Of a stretch of DNA of 36,782 nt, positions 23,728 through 31,297 are shown in pieces; positions within the stretch are counted from its first letter, which is position 1, and every line of letters starts with the position of its first letter. Source of the DNA: Levilactobacillus spicheri DSM 15429 (GTDB lineage Bacteria; Bacillota; Bacilli; Lactobacillales; Lactobacillaceae). The position numbers were made by a program, and so were the translations under genes. The stretch spans positions 395,962 through 432,743 of the forward strand of contig NZ_AZFC01000015.1 in NCBI RefSeq assembly GCF_001435095.1, read 5' to 3'. Under the pieces are notes generated by a model. It made no database searches. It saw only the letters and a list, made by a program, of their open reading frames with translations, and was not told the origin of the DNA.

Positions 23728-23756
23728 AGTCTACGGAAGACGGCGGACCGTGTCAA
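23728..23756 (-). promoter_or_regulatory. Promoter of the 168-aa / 63-aa gene pair
   Basis: On the minus strand TTGACA (23751-23756) and TAGACT (23728-23733) are separated by exactly 17 bp. Confidence 0.8.
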
Positions 23757-23775
23757 ACGGGGGATGCTGGTAAAC

Positions 23776-23815
23776 GAAAAGAGAGCCTGGACGGGTGTCC
23801 AGACTCTCTGCTTTT
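23776..23815. terminator. Terminator downstream of rpsN
   Basis: AGAGAG.CTGGAC / GTCCAG.CTCTCT with a GGGT loop. On the minus strand CTCTCTTTTCGTTT follows, which suits the end of rpsN; on the plus strand GCTTTTTAAA follows. Confidence 0.8.
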
Positions 23816-23921
23816 TAAAGTGGGTTAGGGGTCCACCGCCACCGATAGAAGTGGGAAGGTGGACGATAGGGGCGACCGCGAGACCACAACCGATCATCCG
23901 CGGGGCCCTGGGGTCAGTGGG

Positions 23922-24191
23922 TTACCAGCTGGCCTTTTTGACGCCCGGAATCTGACCCTTGTGGGCCAATTCGCGGAAGTTTAACCGGGATAACCCGAAT
24001 TTCCGCATGTAGGCGTGGGGCCGGCCATCCAGGTGGTCGCGGTGGTGCATCCGAACGGGGGAAGCGTCCCGGGGCAGCAGGGCCAGTCCGGCGTAATCGC
24101 CAGCGGCCTTTAATTCAGCGCGCTTGGTCGCGTACTTTGCCACGGTGGCTTCAATCTTGCGTTCCTTTGCAATCTTAGACTTCTTAGCCAT
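23922..24191 (-). CDS. rpsN: 30S ribosomal protein S14, zinc-independent form
   Basis: An 89-residue S14 of the long form ([20 protein letters not shown], ending [21 protein letters not shown]). The CxxC zinc-ribbon cysteines of the 61-residue form are absent. In Firmicutes this second S14 replaces the zinc-binding one when zinc is scarce, and in Bacillus its gene is under Zur control. It works in the head of the 30S subunit. It stands alone, outside the main ribosomal operon, which fits the paralogue role. AAAAAGGAG precedes the ATG. The promoter at 24235-24263 is followed by a Zur-like box. In-frame codons upstream of 24191 run through this control region and are not used. Confidence 0.93.
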   Translation of the reverse strand: MAKKSKIAKERKIEATVAKYATKRAELKAAGDYAGLALLPRDASPVRMHHRDHLDGRPHAYMRKFGLSRLNFRELAHKGQIPGVKKASW

Positions 24192-24214
24192 GTACAGATC
24201 TCCTTTTTCTAAAT

Positions 24215-24227
24215 AATAATCGTTACG
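24215..24227. promoter_or_regulatory. Zur-like box before the zinc-independent S14 gene
   Basis: On the minus strand CGTAACGATTATT matches 10 of the 12 defined bases less two at the edge of the Firmicute Zur core CGTAATNATTACG, that is nine defined matches plus the free centre base. It lies just downstream of the -10 box, where a repressor would block transcription. Confidence 0.5.
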
Positions 24228-24234
24228 GTTTACT

Positions 24235-24263
24235 ATGATACCGCTGGGGGTATTGGAGGTCAA
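24235..24263 (-). promoter_or_regulatory. Promoter of rpsN
   Basis: On the minus strand TTGACC (24258-24263) and TATCAT (24235-24240) are 17 bp apart. The -35 box directly abuts the stop codon of the LacI-type gene at 24264. Confidence 0.75.
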
Positions 24264-25259
24264 TCATTTTGTCTCCAATTGATCTAACTCGGCGACGCTG
24301 GCCCGCTCCGTCAGGGTCACCGGGATGATGGTCTGTGCGGCTTGGCCCATCACCCGGTTGACCCCCTGGCGACCAATCTCGCGAAAGTCCTGGGTCACGC
24401 TGGTGAGAGCCGGGGTGGTGATGTCGCAGATGATGGTGCCGTCGATGCTGACGATGGAGAGGTCCTGGGGCAGGGTCAGGTGTTGGCCTTGCGCGGCGGT
24501 CAGCAGGCCGGCCGCCACCATATCACTGGCGGCGAGGACGGCCGTGACGCCGAGCGACCGGTAGGGGCTTAAGGCCGCTTGGCCAGCCTGGTAGCTGTAG
24601 TTGCCGCGTTGGACCCACGCGGGGTCGGCCATAATCTGGTGGTTGGCCAGGGCCGCCTGGTACCCGGCCAGTCGTTGTCGTCCGGTGTGGTAGTCGTCGA
24701 TGCCGGCCAGACCGATGCGGGTGTGGCCGTGGGCGATGAGGTACTCGGTCGCTTGGTAGGCCAGGTCGTGATTGTTCGAGCTGACCGATTTGATGTTTTG
24801 ATCGTCGAGGTTCAAGGAGACGAAGCAGAAGGGCACCTGTGCCGCCTGCAAAAGCTCGCGGTCGGTCGCGTCGGGTTCGATGGCGACCAGAAGAATCCCC
24901 GAAACGTTGCGTTGCAGGGCCGTGTTGATGGCCTGGTGCTGCAAGGGAGCCTCCCGGTTGCCGGCGTACAGGATGATGACCTGCTGGCCAAGCTGCCCGG
25001 CGCGCTCCTGGATGCCGTCGATGATGTCGGTGGAAAAGTTGGTGGGGGTGGCGTTAATGATGACGGCTAAAACGTCCGCCCGCTTTTTGACGAGCTCGAC
25101 GGCTACCGTATTCTTGCGGTAGCCCAGCTCTCGCGCCGCCTGGAGGACTTTGGCCTCTGCCTTGGCGCTATAAGTTCCCTGCTTGTGTCCCAAGACGCGT
25201 GAGACGGTGGCGATGGACAGGTTGGTCTTGGCGGCGATGTCTTTAATGGTTGGTTTCAA
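24264..25259 (-). CDS. LacI/GalR family regulator of the second sugar module
   Basis: A 331-residue regulator. The helix-turn-helix is TIKDIAAKTNLSIATVSRVL (residues 4-23), followed by the hinge and a sugar-binding domain with VLAVIINATPTNFSTDIIDG, the VSSNNHDLAYQATEYLIAHG segment and IVSIDGTIICDITTPALTSV. The start is TTG at 25259, with AGAGGG eight bases upstream. It is divergent from the MFS transporter at 25428. The shared region holds two near-identical palindromes three helical turns apart. The likely role is repressor of the transporter/GH31 pair and possibly of itself. The ligand is unknown; a maltose- or isomaltose-like sugar is inferred from the neighbours. Confidence 0.88.
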   Translation of the reverse strand: MKPTIKDIAAKTNLSIATVSRVLGHKQGTYSAKAEAKVLQAARELGYRKNTVAVELVKKRADVLAVIINATPTNFSTDIIDGIQERAGQLGQQVIILYAGNREAPLQHQAINTALQRNVSGILLVAIEPDATDRELLQAAQVPFCFVSLNLDDQNIKSVSSNNHDLAYQATEYLIAHGHTRIGLAGIDDYHTGRQRLAGYQAALANHQIMADPAWVQRGNYSYQAGQAALSPYRSLGVTAVLAASDMVAAGLLTAAQGQHLTLPQDLSIVSIDGTIICDITTPALTSVTQDFREIGRQGVNRVMGQAAQTIIPVTLTERASVAELDQLETK

Positions 25260-25326
25260 CGAAAGCCCTCTTTTCTTGAAGCGTCTTCATTATACCGCTA
25301 ACGGGGATGAAAGGGGGTGTTTTATC

Positions 25327-25338
25327 GTAAACGTTTAC
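25327..25338. promoter_or_regulatory. LacI-type operator O1
   Basis: GTAAACGTTTAC, a perfect 12-bp palindrome with the central CG of LacI/GalR and cre sites. Its centre is 32 bp from that of the site at 25359-25370. Confidence 0.7.
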
Positions 25339-25356
25339 AGTTGCGTAATTCTGGTA

Positions 25357-25385
25357 TTGTAAACGCTTACAGTTGGTGCTAAGAT
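25357..25385 (+). promoter_or_regulatory. Promoter of the second transporter gene with operator O2 (25359-25370)
   Basis: TTGTAA (25357-25362) and TAAGAT (25380-25385) are 17 bp apart. GTAAACGCTTAC (25359-25370) overlaps the -35 box and differs from O1 by one base. Binding at both sites on the same helical face would shut off this promoter. Confidence 0.65.
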
Positions 25386-25427
25386 GAACCTGTTAAGACG
25401 AGTCTATCAACTAGGGAGATGCTTCAA

Positions 25428-26855
25428 ATGAATCAACCAACTACCCATCCGGGTGTTCAAACGCCGGTTGCCCAAGCCAAAAAGGCACCAGCGAAGTTAT
25501 CTAACTCGTTACCCAACCTGCCGTTGAAGACGCTGTTTGCCATCACGTTTGGGTTCTGTGGGGTCAACATGGCGTTTTCGCTACAGTCCTCACAAATGAG
25601 TCGGATCTTTCAAACGATCGGTGCTGACCCGACCAAACTGGGTCTGTTCTTCATTCTGCCACCACTGGCTGGCCTGATCGTGCAGCCGTTGGTCGGCAAG
25701 TATTCGGACAAAACGTGGTCACGGTTCGGTCGGCGGATGCCTTACCTGTTATTCAGCGCACCGGTCGCCGCATTAGTCATGATTTTGTTACCCAACGCCG
25801 GGTCCTTTGGCTTCGGGTACGCCTCGACAGCCGCTCTATTATTCGGTGCAATTGCTATTTTATTCATGGACCTGTCGAGTAACGTCTGCATGCAACCGTT
25901 CCGCATGATCATTGGGGACATGGTCAACGAAAAGCAAAAGGATAAAGCCTGGTCCTGGCAACAAGCCTTCAGTAACCTGGGCGGTGTGCTGGCCACCATC
26001 TTACCCTTTGTTCTGACCTATTTCGGGGTCGCCAACACGGCCCAAAAAGGGGTCGTGCCGTTGTCGGTCCGGTTAGCCTTCTACATCGGGGCCGCCATCC
26101 TGTTAGGCATCTCGGCCTATACGATCCACACCGTCAAGGAATACGATCCGGAGACCTACGCGTTGTACCACCACATCGATCCGGAACAACACAAGCAAAG
26201 TAAGCCGCTCTGGCAATTGATTAAGGAAGCTCCCAAGGCTTTATGGGAAGTGGCCGTGGTTCAGATGTTTGCCTGGATCGGGATTCAGTACATGTGGACC
26301 TACACTACCGGGGCCATTGCTCAAAACGTTTGGCACACGACCAACGCCGCTTCGGCGGGCTATCAGGCCGCTGGGAACTGGTACGGAATCTTGACCTTCA
26401 TTCAATCGATGGCCGCCGTTCTGTACGGCTTCCTGGTTCTGTCCCGGACGAATCAAAACAAGCGGAAGTTCTGGTACCGCTTCGGCTTGGCCGCCTTTGC
26501 GGTTGGGTTGATCTGGGTCTTCTTCATCCACAACCAATACCTGTTGATCGTGCCGTTCTGCTTGATTGGTATCGGGTTCTTCACGGTGCACGTGGAGCCC
26601 TTCAACATCTTCACGTCGTCCCTCAACGGCTCGAATGAAGGCTCCTACATCGGGATCTTCAACGGGACCATCTGCTTGCCGCAAATCATCGCGTCCGTCG
26701 CCAGCTTCGTGGTCTTCCAGTGGGTCGGCAAGTCGATGCCGGGCATGATGTTAGTGGCCGGTATCTCCATGCTGATCGCGGTCGTGTCCATTAGCGTCAT
26801 CAAGCAAGACAAGCCACAACGCGATTTGTCGGACGACAGTGCGGCAAACGACTAA
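25428..26855 (+). CDS. MFS sugar/H+ symporter (SLC45-like), paralogue of the transporter at 19106
   Basis: A 475-residue, 12-span transporter sharing long identical segments with the transporter at 19106 (QSSQMSRIFQTIGADP, FILPPLAGLIVQP, TTNAASAGYQAAGNWYG). It therefore probably carries a related alpha-glucoside by proton symport. Differences are a longer N-terminal tail rich in Pro and Gln and a Lys/Asp-rich C-terminus (KQDKPQRDLSDDSAAND). ATG at 25419 directly abuts AGGGAG, so the ATG at 25428, nine bases from it, is the likelier start. The GH31 gene follows 124 bp later without a terminator between, so the pair forms an operon under the divergent LacI regulator. Confidence 0.87.
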   Translation: MNQPTTHPGVQTPVAQAKKAPAKLSNSLPNLPLKTLFAITFGFCGVNMAFSLQSSQMSRIFQTIGADPTKLGLFFILPPLAGLIVQPLVGKYSDKTWSRFGRRMPYLLFSAPVAALVMILLPNAGSFGFGYASTAALLFGAIAILFMDLSSNVCMQPFRMIIGDMVNEKQKDKAWSWQQAFSNLGGVLATILPFVLTYFGVANTAQKGVVPLSVRLAFYIGAAILLGISAYTIHTVKEYDPETYALYHHIDPEQHKQSKPLWQLIKEAPKALWEVAVVQMFAWIGIQYMWTYTTGAIAQNVWHTTNAASAGYQAAGNWYGILTFIQSMAAVLYGFLVLSRTNQNKRKFWYRFGLAAFAVGLIWVFFIHNQYLLIVPFCLIGIGFFTVHVEPFNIFTSSLNGSNEGSYIGIFNGTICLPQIIASVASFVVFQWVGKSMPGMMLVAGISMLIAVVSISVIKQDKPQRDLSDDSAAND

Positions 26856-26889
26856 AGGTAGCAAAAATTTGAAAAAGGGTGCTTCCGGG

Positions 26890-26908
26890 CCAGTCAAAAG
26901 CGGACTGG
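26890..26908 (+). other. Small intergenic hairpin between transporter and GH31 genes
   Basis: CCAGTC / GACTGG with a seven-base loop and no T-run. It is comparable in position to the larger hairpin before mapA in the first module. Confidence 0.35.
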
Positions 26909-26979
26909 AACGGGACTGTGACCACCCTGCCAAATGAGAGTTGAATTGAAACACTTAATAGAGAAAGAAGTCGATTTTG

Positions 26980-29286
26980 ATGAGTGAGTTACCGAAGTAT
27001 ACGCAGGACGGACAGGTCGTCACGCTGGCGTTTAAGCAGCCGTTACGCCTGACCGTGTTGACCCCCACGATTGTTCAGGTCTTCGTTGACCGGGGCGACC
27101 AGGGCGCTTCGTACGCGATTGAGGGCACGAAGGCGCAGACGACGCCCTATACCTTTCAGGACGCGGGTGACCATTATGAGTTGGCCACCAGTGCGTTGAT
27201 TGTTCGGGTCGATGCCGATAAGCACGTCGACGTCACCGACGCGGCTGGCCATCCGTTGATCACGGACTACCGGGGCGATCGGGTCATCCTGGACAAAGGG
27301 GTCGATAAGGTCCATCAGCGGCTGGTCGAAGCCGAAGGGCACACGGTCCAAAAGGCCACGGTCAAGTCGGACACCGGTTATTACGAGGTCGTCAAGTCTC
27401 TGGCGCCCGATGAACACTTCTACGGACTCGGAGACAAGACGGGTTACCTCGACAAGCGGGGCTTTGAGTATGACAACTGGAACGCTGATAACACGGAACC
27501 CCAACTCGAGATTTTACCAAACCTCTACAAGTCGATTCCGGTCATGCTGGGCTTGAAGAACGGCCACCCGTACGGGATGTTCTTCGATAACCCTTACAAG
27601 AGTCACTTCGATATGGGCAAGGAAAGTGCCCACTACTACTTCTACTCGGCCGTGGACGGCAACGTGAACTACTACGTTTTAGGCGGGAACAGTCTCAAGG
27701 ACGTGGTCGCCAACTACACCTACCTGACCGGGCGGACGCCGCTACCCCAGGAGTGGACGTTGGGGTATCAACAATCGCGCTGGGGCTACAGTGCCAGCCA
27801 GCAGGAAGTGCAAGAGATCGCGGATAATCTTAAGAAGTACGACCTGCCCTGCGACGCCATCCACTTTGACGTCGACTACATGGACGGTTACCGGGTCTTC
27901 ACCTGGGACAAGCAGAAGTTCGACGGCGACCCGAAGGGCTTCGTCGCGAAGCTGAAGAAGCGCGGCATTAAGGTGATTCCCATCATCGATCCCGGTGTTA
28001 AGCAGGACCCGGATTATTCGGTCTACGCCGAAGGGGTTAAGAAGGGCTACTTTGTCAAAACGCCGGACGGCAAGGTCTACATCAATAAGGTTTGGCCGGG
28101 TAACTCGGCCTTCCCCGACTTCGGTCGGCCGGAAGTGCGGCAATGGTGGTCTAAAAACGGTCAGTTCCTGACGGACATGGGCGCGGCCGGTATCTGGATC
28201 GACATGAACGAACCAGCGTCCTTTGAAGGCGAGATCCCTCAGGACGTGGTCTTTAGCGACCAGGACCGGCCATCGACCCATAAGAAGATGCACAACGTCT
28301 ATGGTCATAACATGGCCAAGGCCACGTACGATGGCTTGAAGGCCCAACAGGGAAAGCGGCCGTACGTGATTACTCGGGCGGCCTACGCCGGGACGCAGAA
28401 GTACGCCACGGTCTGGACCGGGGATAACCGCAGCATGTGGCCCCACATTCAGATGATGGTGCCCCAGCTGTGCAACCTAGGAATGAGCGGCTTTAGCTTC
28501 ATCGGAACGGATATTGGGGGCTTTGCCTCTGACACCAATCCGGAGTTGTTGACGCGCTGGATCGAAGCAGCCATCTTCAGTCCGTTGCTGCGGAACCACG
28601 CGGCGATGGGGACGCGGCGTCAGGAGCCGTGGGTCTTCGGCGAACCGACCCTGTCGATTTACCGCAAGTACCTGAAATTACGCTACCACCTGATTCCGTA
28701 CCTCTACGACCTCTTCCATCAAGAAACGCAGACTGGGCTGCCCATCATGCGGCCGTTGGTCTTGAACGACGATACCGATGAACGGGTCCGCAACCTGAAT
28801 GACGAGTTCATGGTCGGCAACGACTTGCTGGTGGCTCCGGTCTTGCACCCGGCCACGACGAAGCGCTTGGTCTATCTGCCGGCCGGCGACTGGATCGACT
28901 TCTGGAACGGTCAAGAAGTGGCCGGTCACCAGGACGTCATCGCGGACGCGCCGTTAGATAAGTTACCGCTTTACGTCCGGGCCAATACGCTGTTGCCATG
29001 GGGGCCAACGGTGGACCACGTGGCGGACCAGCCGCTGACGGCGATGACCTTTAAGCTCTATGGTGATCACGGGAGTACCCAACATTACCAAGACGATGGT
29101 CAAGACTTCAAGTACCAGCAGGGCGAGTACAACCTGTACGATGTCCGGGTAGCGGGCCAACGGGTGAGCGTCCAGCTGACCCACCACGGATACGCACCGG
29201 TGTACCACCAGATTACGGTGGAATTAGCGGATCGGCAAGTAACGTTGGTCTACGATGCCGCAAGTGAAACGTATCAAGCAAAATAA
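26980..29286 (+). CDS. GH31 alpha-glucosidase
   Basis: A 768-residue glycoside hydrolase family 31 enzyme acting by a retaining mechanism on alpha-glucosides. The N-terminal beta-sandwich (about 1-235) contains HFYGLGDKTGYLDKRG. The barrel contains QSRWGYSA and CDAIHFDVDYMDGYRVFTWD. It also has GIWIDMNEPASF with the catalytic nucleophile D408, VWTGDNRSMW with the acid/base D482, and FSFIGTDIGGFASD. C-terminal beta domains follow from about residue 600. There is no signal peptide, so it acts in the cytoplasm on sugar brought in by the transporter in the same operon. Maltose, isomaltose or other short alpha-glucosides are possible; sequence alone does not decide. The ATG at 26980 is used (TTG at 26977 directly precedes it); only a weak AGAAAG lies upstream. 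Confidence 0.93.
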   Translation: MSELPKYTQDGQVVTLAFKQPLRLTVLTPTIVQVFVDRGDQGASYAIEGTKAQTTPYTFQDAGDHYELATSALIVRVDADKHVDVTDAAGHPLITDYRGDRVILDKGVDKVHQRLVEAEGHTVQKATVKSDTGYYEVVKSLAPDEHFYGLGDKTGYLDKRGFEYDNWNADNTEPQLEILPNLYKSIPVMLGLKNGHPYGMFFDNPYKSHFDMGKESAHYYFYSAVDGNVNYYVLGGNSLKDVVANYTYLTGRTPLPQEWTLGYQQSRWGYSASQQEVQEIADNLKKYDLPCDAIHFDVDYMDGYRVFTWDKQKFDGDPKGFVAKLKKRGIKVIPIIDPGVKQDPDYSVYAEGVKKGYFVKTPDGKVYINKVWPGNSAFPDFGRPEVRQWWSKNGQFLTDMGAAGIWIDMNEPASFEGEIPQDVVFSDQDRPSTHKKMHNVYGHNMAKATYDGLKAQQGKRPYVITRAAYAGTQKYATVWTGDNRSMWPHIQMMVPQLCNLGMSGFSFIGTDIGGFASDTNPELLTRWIEAAIFSPLLRNHAAMGTRRQEPWVFGEPTLSIYRKYLKLRYHLIPYLYDLFHQETQTGLPIMRPLVLNDDTDERVRNLNDEFMVGNDLLVAPVLHPATTKRLVYLPAGDWIDFWNGQEVAGHQDVIADAPLDKLPLYVRANTLLPWGPTVDHVADQPLTAMTFKLYGDHGSTQHYQDDGQDFKYQQGEYNLYDVRVAGQRVSVQLTHHGYAPVYHQITVELADRQVTLVYDAASETYQAK

Positions 29287-29294
29287 TACGACGA

Positions 29295-29337
29295 AAAAGC
29301 CGTTATCCGGCCCTTAGCGGGGAGGATAACGGCTTTT
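29295..29337. terminator. Intrinsic terminator of the GH31 gene
   Basis: AAAAGCCGTTATCC / GGATAACGGCTTTT, a 14-bp perfect stem with a GC-rich loop. Confidence 0.9.
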
Positions 29338-29479
29338 GACGTGCTTCTGGATGGTATTTAGCTGACTGTTTAAAAACCAGTGGGAGGACGTCAGCACCCG
29401 CTACCGGTGCCGGCGAGATTCAGCACCGTCGGATATTTAACGCGCCAATTAAGCCGCCATGACGTTCTCAGAAACACCA

Positions 29480-29525
29480 AACAAGCCAGTCACCCGGTCA
29501 AGTAATGGCTAGGGACTGGCTTGTT
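29480..29525. other. Perfect intergenic inverted repeat
   Basis: AACAAGCCAGTC (29480-29491) and GACTGGCTTGTT (29514-29525) pair over 12 bp around 22 bases. There is no T-run and no gene. The region from 29338 to 29723 holds no convincing coding sequence. Confidence 0.5.
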
Positions 29526-29723
29526 AAATTGAACTGATTTGAATCGTTTCTGGATGATGGGCGATGACGACTGGCTTAAAAGGTGTTTCGAGAGAAGCTA
29601 GGCCACTCACTTCTAAATGGCAATAATCTCCACGAAGCAATTATGTGCCAGTGCCTGTCACCGCCGGCAATAGTTTGGCCGTTGACAATCTGGTTGTGAT
29701 AATCAACGCACATGTGAGCTGGA

Positions 29724-29866
29724 GGGCCCGTCAAAAATGGGCTCAGGGGTGAGATTTGCCTTAGCCGGTGTTTTTCAGCCGGCTTAGGCAAAGGCCAGCC
29801 TTTGAGACCGGGGTTCAGGGCTCAAAGCTGTGCCCACCCCGTTCCAGCCCTATTTTTGACGGGCCC
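29724..29866 (-). repeat. Three-way-junction intergenic repeat, copy D (complete, divergent subtype)
   Basis: Read on the minus strand. P1 is lengthened to 20 bp: GGGCCCGTCAAAAAT then GGGCT, with one bulge (29724-29743 with 29846-29866). P1b is GGGGTG / CACCCC (29835-29840 with 29746-29751) where copies A and B have GTGGC / GCCAC. The junction strand is GGCACAG. P2 is CTTTGAG / CTCAAAG. P3 is TTTGCCT.AGCCGG / CCGGCT.AGGCAAA (29779-29792 with 29755-29768) where copy A has TTTCTGT / ACAGAAA. The exchanges are compensatory. Confidence 0.8.
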
Positions 29867-29887
29867 GGAAGTGCTGAACTCGACAAT

Positions 29888-29940
29888 CGGGGCTTCGGAA
29901 TCGTGCCCACCTCGACCATCTTGCTCGCCGGCGTGGAGCG
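29888..29940 (-). repeat. Three-way-junction intergenic repeat, copy E3 (truncated)
   Basis: 53 bp matching 15021-15073 of copy E2 with three differences. On the minus strand it holds only the outer stem strand, the GGTG box, the junction strand GGCACGA and the first half of P2. It stops about 20 bp from copy D. The missing part is not found on the other side of D. Confidence 0.75.
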
Positions 29941-29968
29941 CAATTTATCAACCCGACTGTACAGTCTC

Positions 29969-31003
29969 TTAGTAAGTCACGTCGTAGCTGACGTGGTATT
30001 GCTGGGTCTTGCCGGCGGGTAAGGTGATGTCGCCGAACTCAGGGAAGTTGGGCGAATCCGGTAAGGTCTGCGGCTCCAGCGCCACGCCCATGTAAGGCTG
30101 ACCGGCACCGGTGGCCAGCTTCAGGCCGTTGGTGAAGGAGTTGGCGGTGAAGACCACCAGCCCGTTGCGGTCGGACTTGATGGTCACGCTGCGGTTGGAC
30201 TGCGGGTCGCTCAGCTTGGCGATGGTGTGGTCCGCGGCGGGGACTACGTGGTAAACGTCGTCGAAGCCCTTTTCGGTGGTGTCCTGCATGCCGCGAATGG
30301 CGCTTCCCAGGTTCTGGCCGGCCTTAAAGTCAAACGGCGTGTCGGCGTTCGCAATCATCTTCCCGGTCGGCAACTTCTCGGCGTTTAGGTCCAGGTGCTC
30401 GTCACTGTTGACCTGCAGCGTCTGGCCGGTGATCAGCTGGTCGTCGCTCAGGTTGAAGTACAGGTGCGCCGTCGGGTTGAAGAGGGTCGTGGTCGTGGTG
30501 GCCGTGGCCTCGAAGGTCAGCGTGACGTGGTCCTGGTTGTCCAGACCATAGATCAGCTTGGCGTCCAGGTCGCCCGGATAGGAGTCGTCAGTGCTCTTGA
30601 AGGTGTGCGTCAGGATAATCCGCGCGTGGTTCGGGTCGGTGGTGTCGAGGCTGCCGGCCCAGTTGACCGTGTTGAATCCGTGGGGGCCACCGTGCAGGGT
30701 GTTCTGCCCCTCGTTCGGGTCCACGTGATAGGTGGTGCCGTCTAGCGGGAAGGTTCCCCGGGTGATGCGGCCACCGGTCCGGCCGATGCCCATGCAGACG
30801 TAAAACGGATTATCCAAATAATCCGCCATCTTATGGTAAGATAGCACTAAATTGTGCGGGCCTTGAGCGCTAGGTACGCTGAGTTCGTGCAGCGTGGCGC
30901 CCCAACTGAGGACGCCTAACTTGACCCCATTGTCGTTTTCAATCGTATATTCCGTGACGGGTTGCGCCTGATACGTATCCCATTCCTGTGTCGTCGTTTG
31001 CAT
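29969..31003 (-). CDS. galM: Aldose 1-epimerase (galactose mutarotase)
   Basis: A 344-residue beta-sandwich enzyme interconverting alpha and beta anomers of glucose, galactose and maltose. The family signatures are MGIGRTGGRI near residue 71, NTLHGGPHGFNTVNW with its conserved histidine near 103, NPTAHLYFNL with the second histidine near 177, and VALEPQTLPDSPN with the catalytic glutamate near residue 309. No signal peptide is present, so it is cytoplasmic. CGAGGAAC precedes the ATG. It is convergent with the GH31 gene. A consensus promoter followed by a cre-like site suggests carbon catabolite control. Its likely role is to balance anomers released by the neighbouring alpha-glucoside enzymes. 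Confidence 0.95.
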   Translation of the reverse strand: MQTTTQEWDTYQAQPVTEYTIENDNGVKLGVLSWGATLHELSVPSAQGPHNLVLSYHKMADYLDNPFYVCMGIGRTGGRITRGTFPLDGTTYHVDPNEGQNTLHGGPHGFNTVNWAGSLDTTDPNHARIILTHTFKSTDDSYPGDLDAKLIYGLDNQDHVTLTFEATATTTTTLFNPTAHLYFNLSDDQLITGQTLQVNSDEHLDLNAEKLPTGKMIANADTPFDFKAGQNLGSAIRGMQDTTEKGFDDVYHVVPAADHTIAKLSDPQSNRSVTIKSDRNGLVVFTANSFTNGLKLATGAGQPYMGVALEPQTLPDSPNFPEFGDITLPAGKTQQYHVSYDVTY

Positions 31004-31029
31004 AGCGGTTCCTCGATTTCTATGATTTT

Positions 31030-31043
31030 TTAAAGCGTTTTCA
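31030..31043. promoter_or_regulatory. cre-like site before galM
   Basis: On the minus strand TGAAAACGCTTTAA fits the CcpA cre pattern TGNAANCGNWNNCA with one mismatch. It lies just after the -10 box, so binding would act as a roadblock. Confidence 0.6.
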
Positions 31044-31054
31044 CATTCCCTTCT

Positions 31055-31083
31055 ATTTTATTTTTTATACGGACAATTGTCAA
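31055..31083 (-). promoter_or_regulatory. Promoter of galM
   Basis: On the minus strand a perfect TTGACA (31078-31083) and TAAAAT (31055-31060) are separated by 17 bp. Confidence 0.85.
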
Positions 31084-31245
31084 CGGCCACCCGGTTCATT
31101 CTGGGAGCCCCTAGACCGCTAAATGGTCCCCGGTTCCCGCTGATTCGGGAAGGGAGCGCTTCGATGATGAGACACGAATTTTGTGCGGATAAATTATAAT
31201 ATTATATAGTTAATAAGTAACAATGTTCAATCGATAATGTTTAAC

Positions 31246-31274
31246 TTGTGTACAATTGAAAAAACTGGCATAAT
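31246..31274 (+). promoter_or_regulatory. Promoter of the alpha/beta hydrolase gene
   Basis: TTGTGT (31246-31251) and CATAAT (31269-31274) are 17 bp apart, about 24 bp before the start codon. The region upstream (31190-31245) is very AT-rich. Confidence 0.65.
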
Positions 31275-31297
31275 ATACAGGTTTAGGAGGGACAGCC

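Noticed and set aside
23691..23897. Upstream extension of the 168-aa protein to codon 23897
   Set aside because: The extension runs through the rpsN terminator and a consensus promoter; the ATG at 23690 has an upstream ribosome binding site.
29287..29968. Insertion sequence or transposase remnant in the GH31-galM gap
   Set aside because: No transposase-like frame, no terminal repeats with target duplication; the content is explained by repeats D and E3 and simple hairpins.
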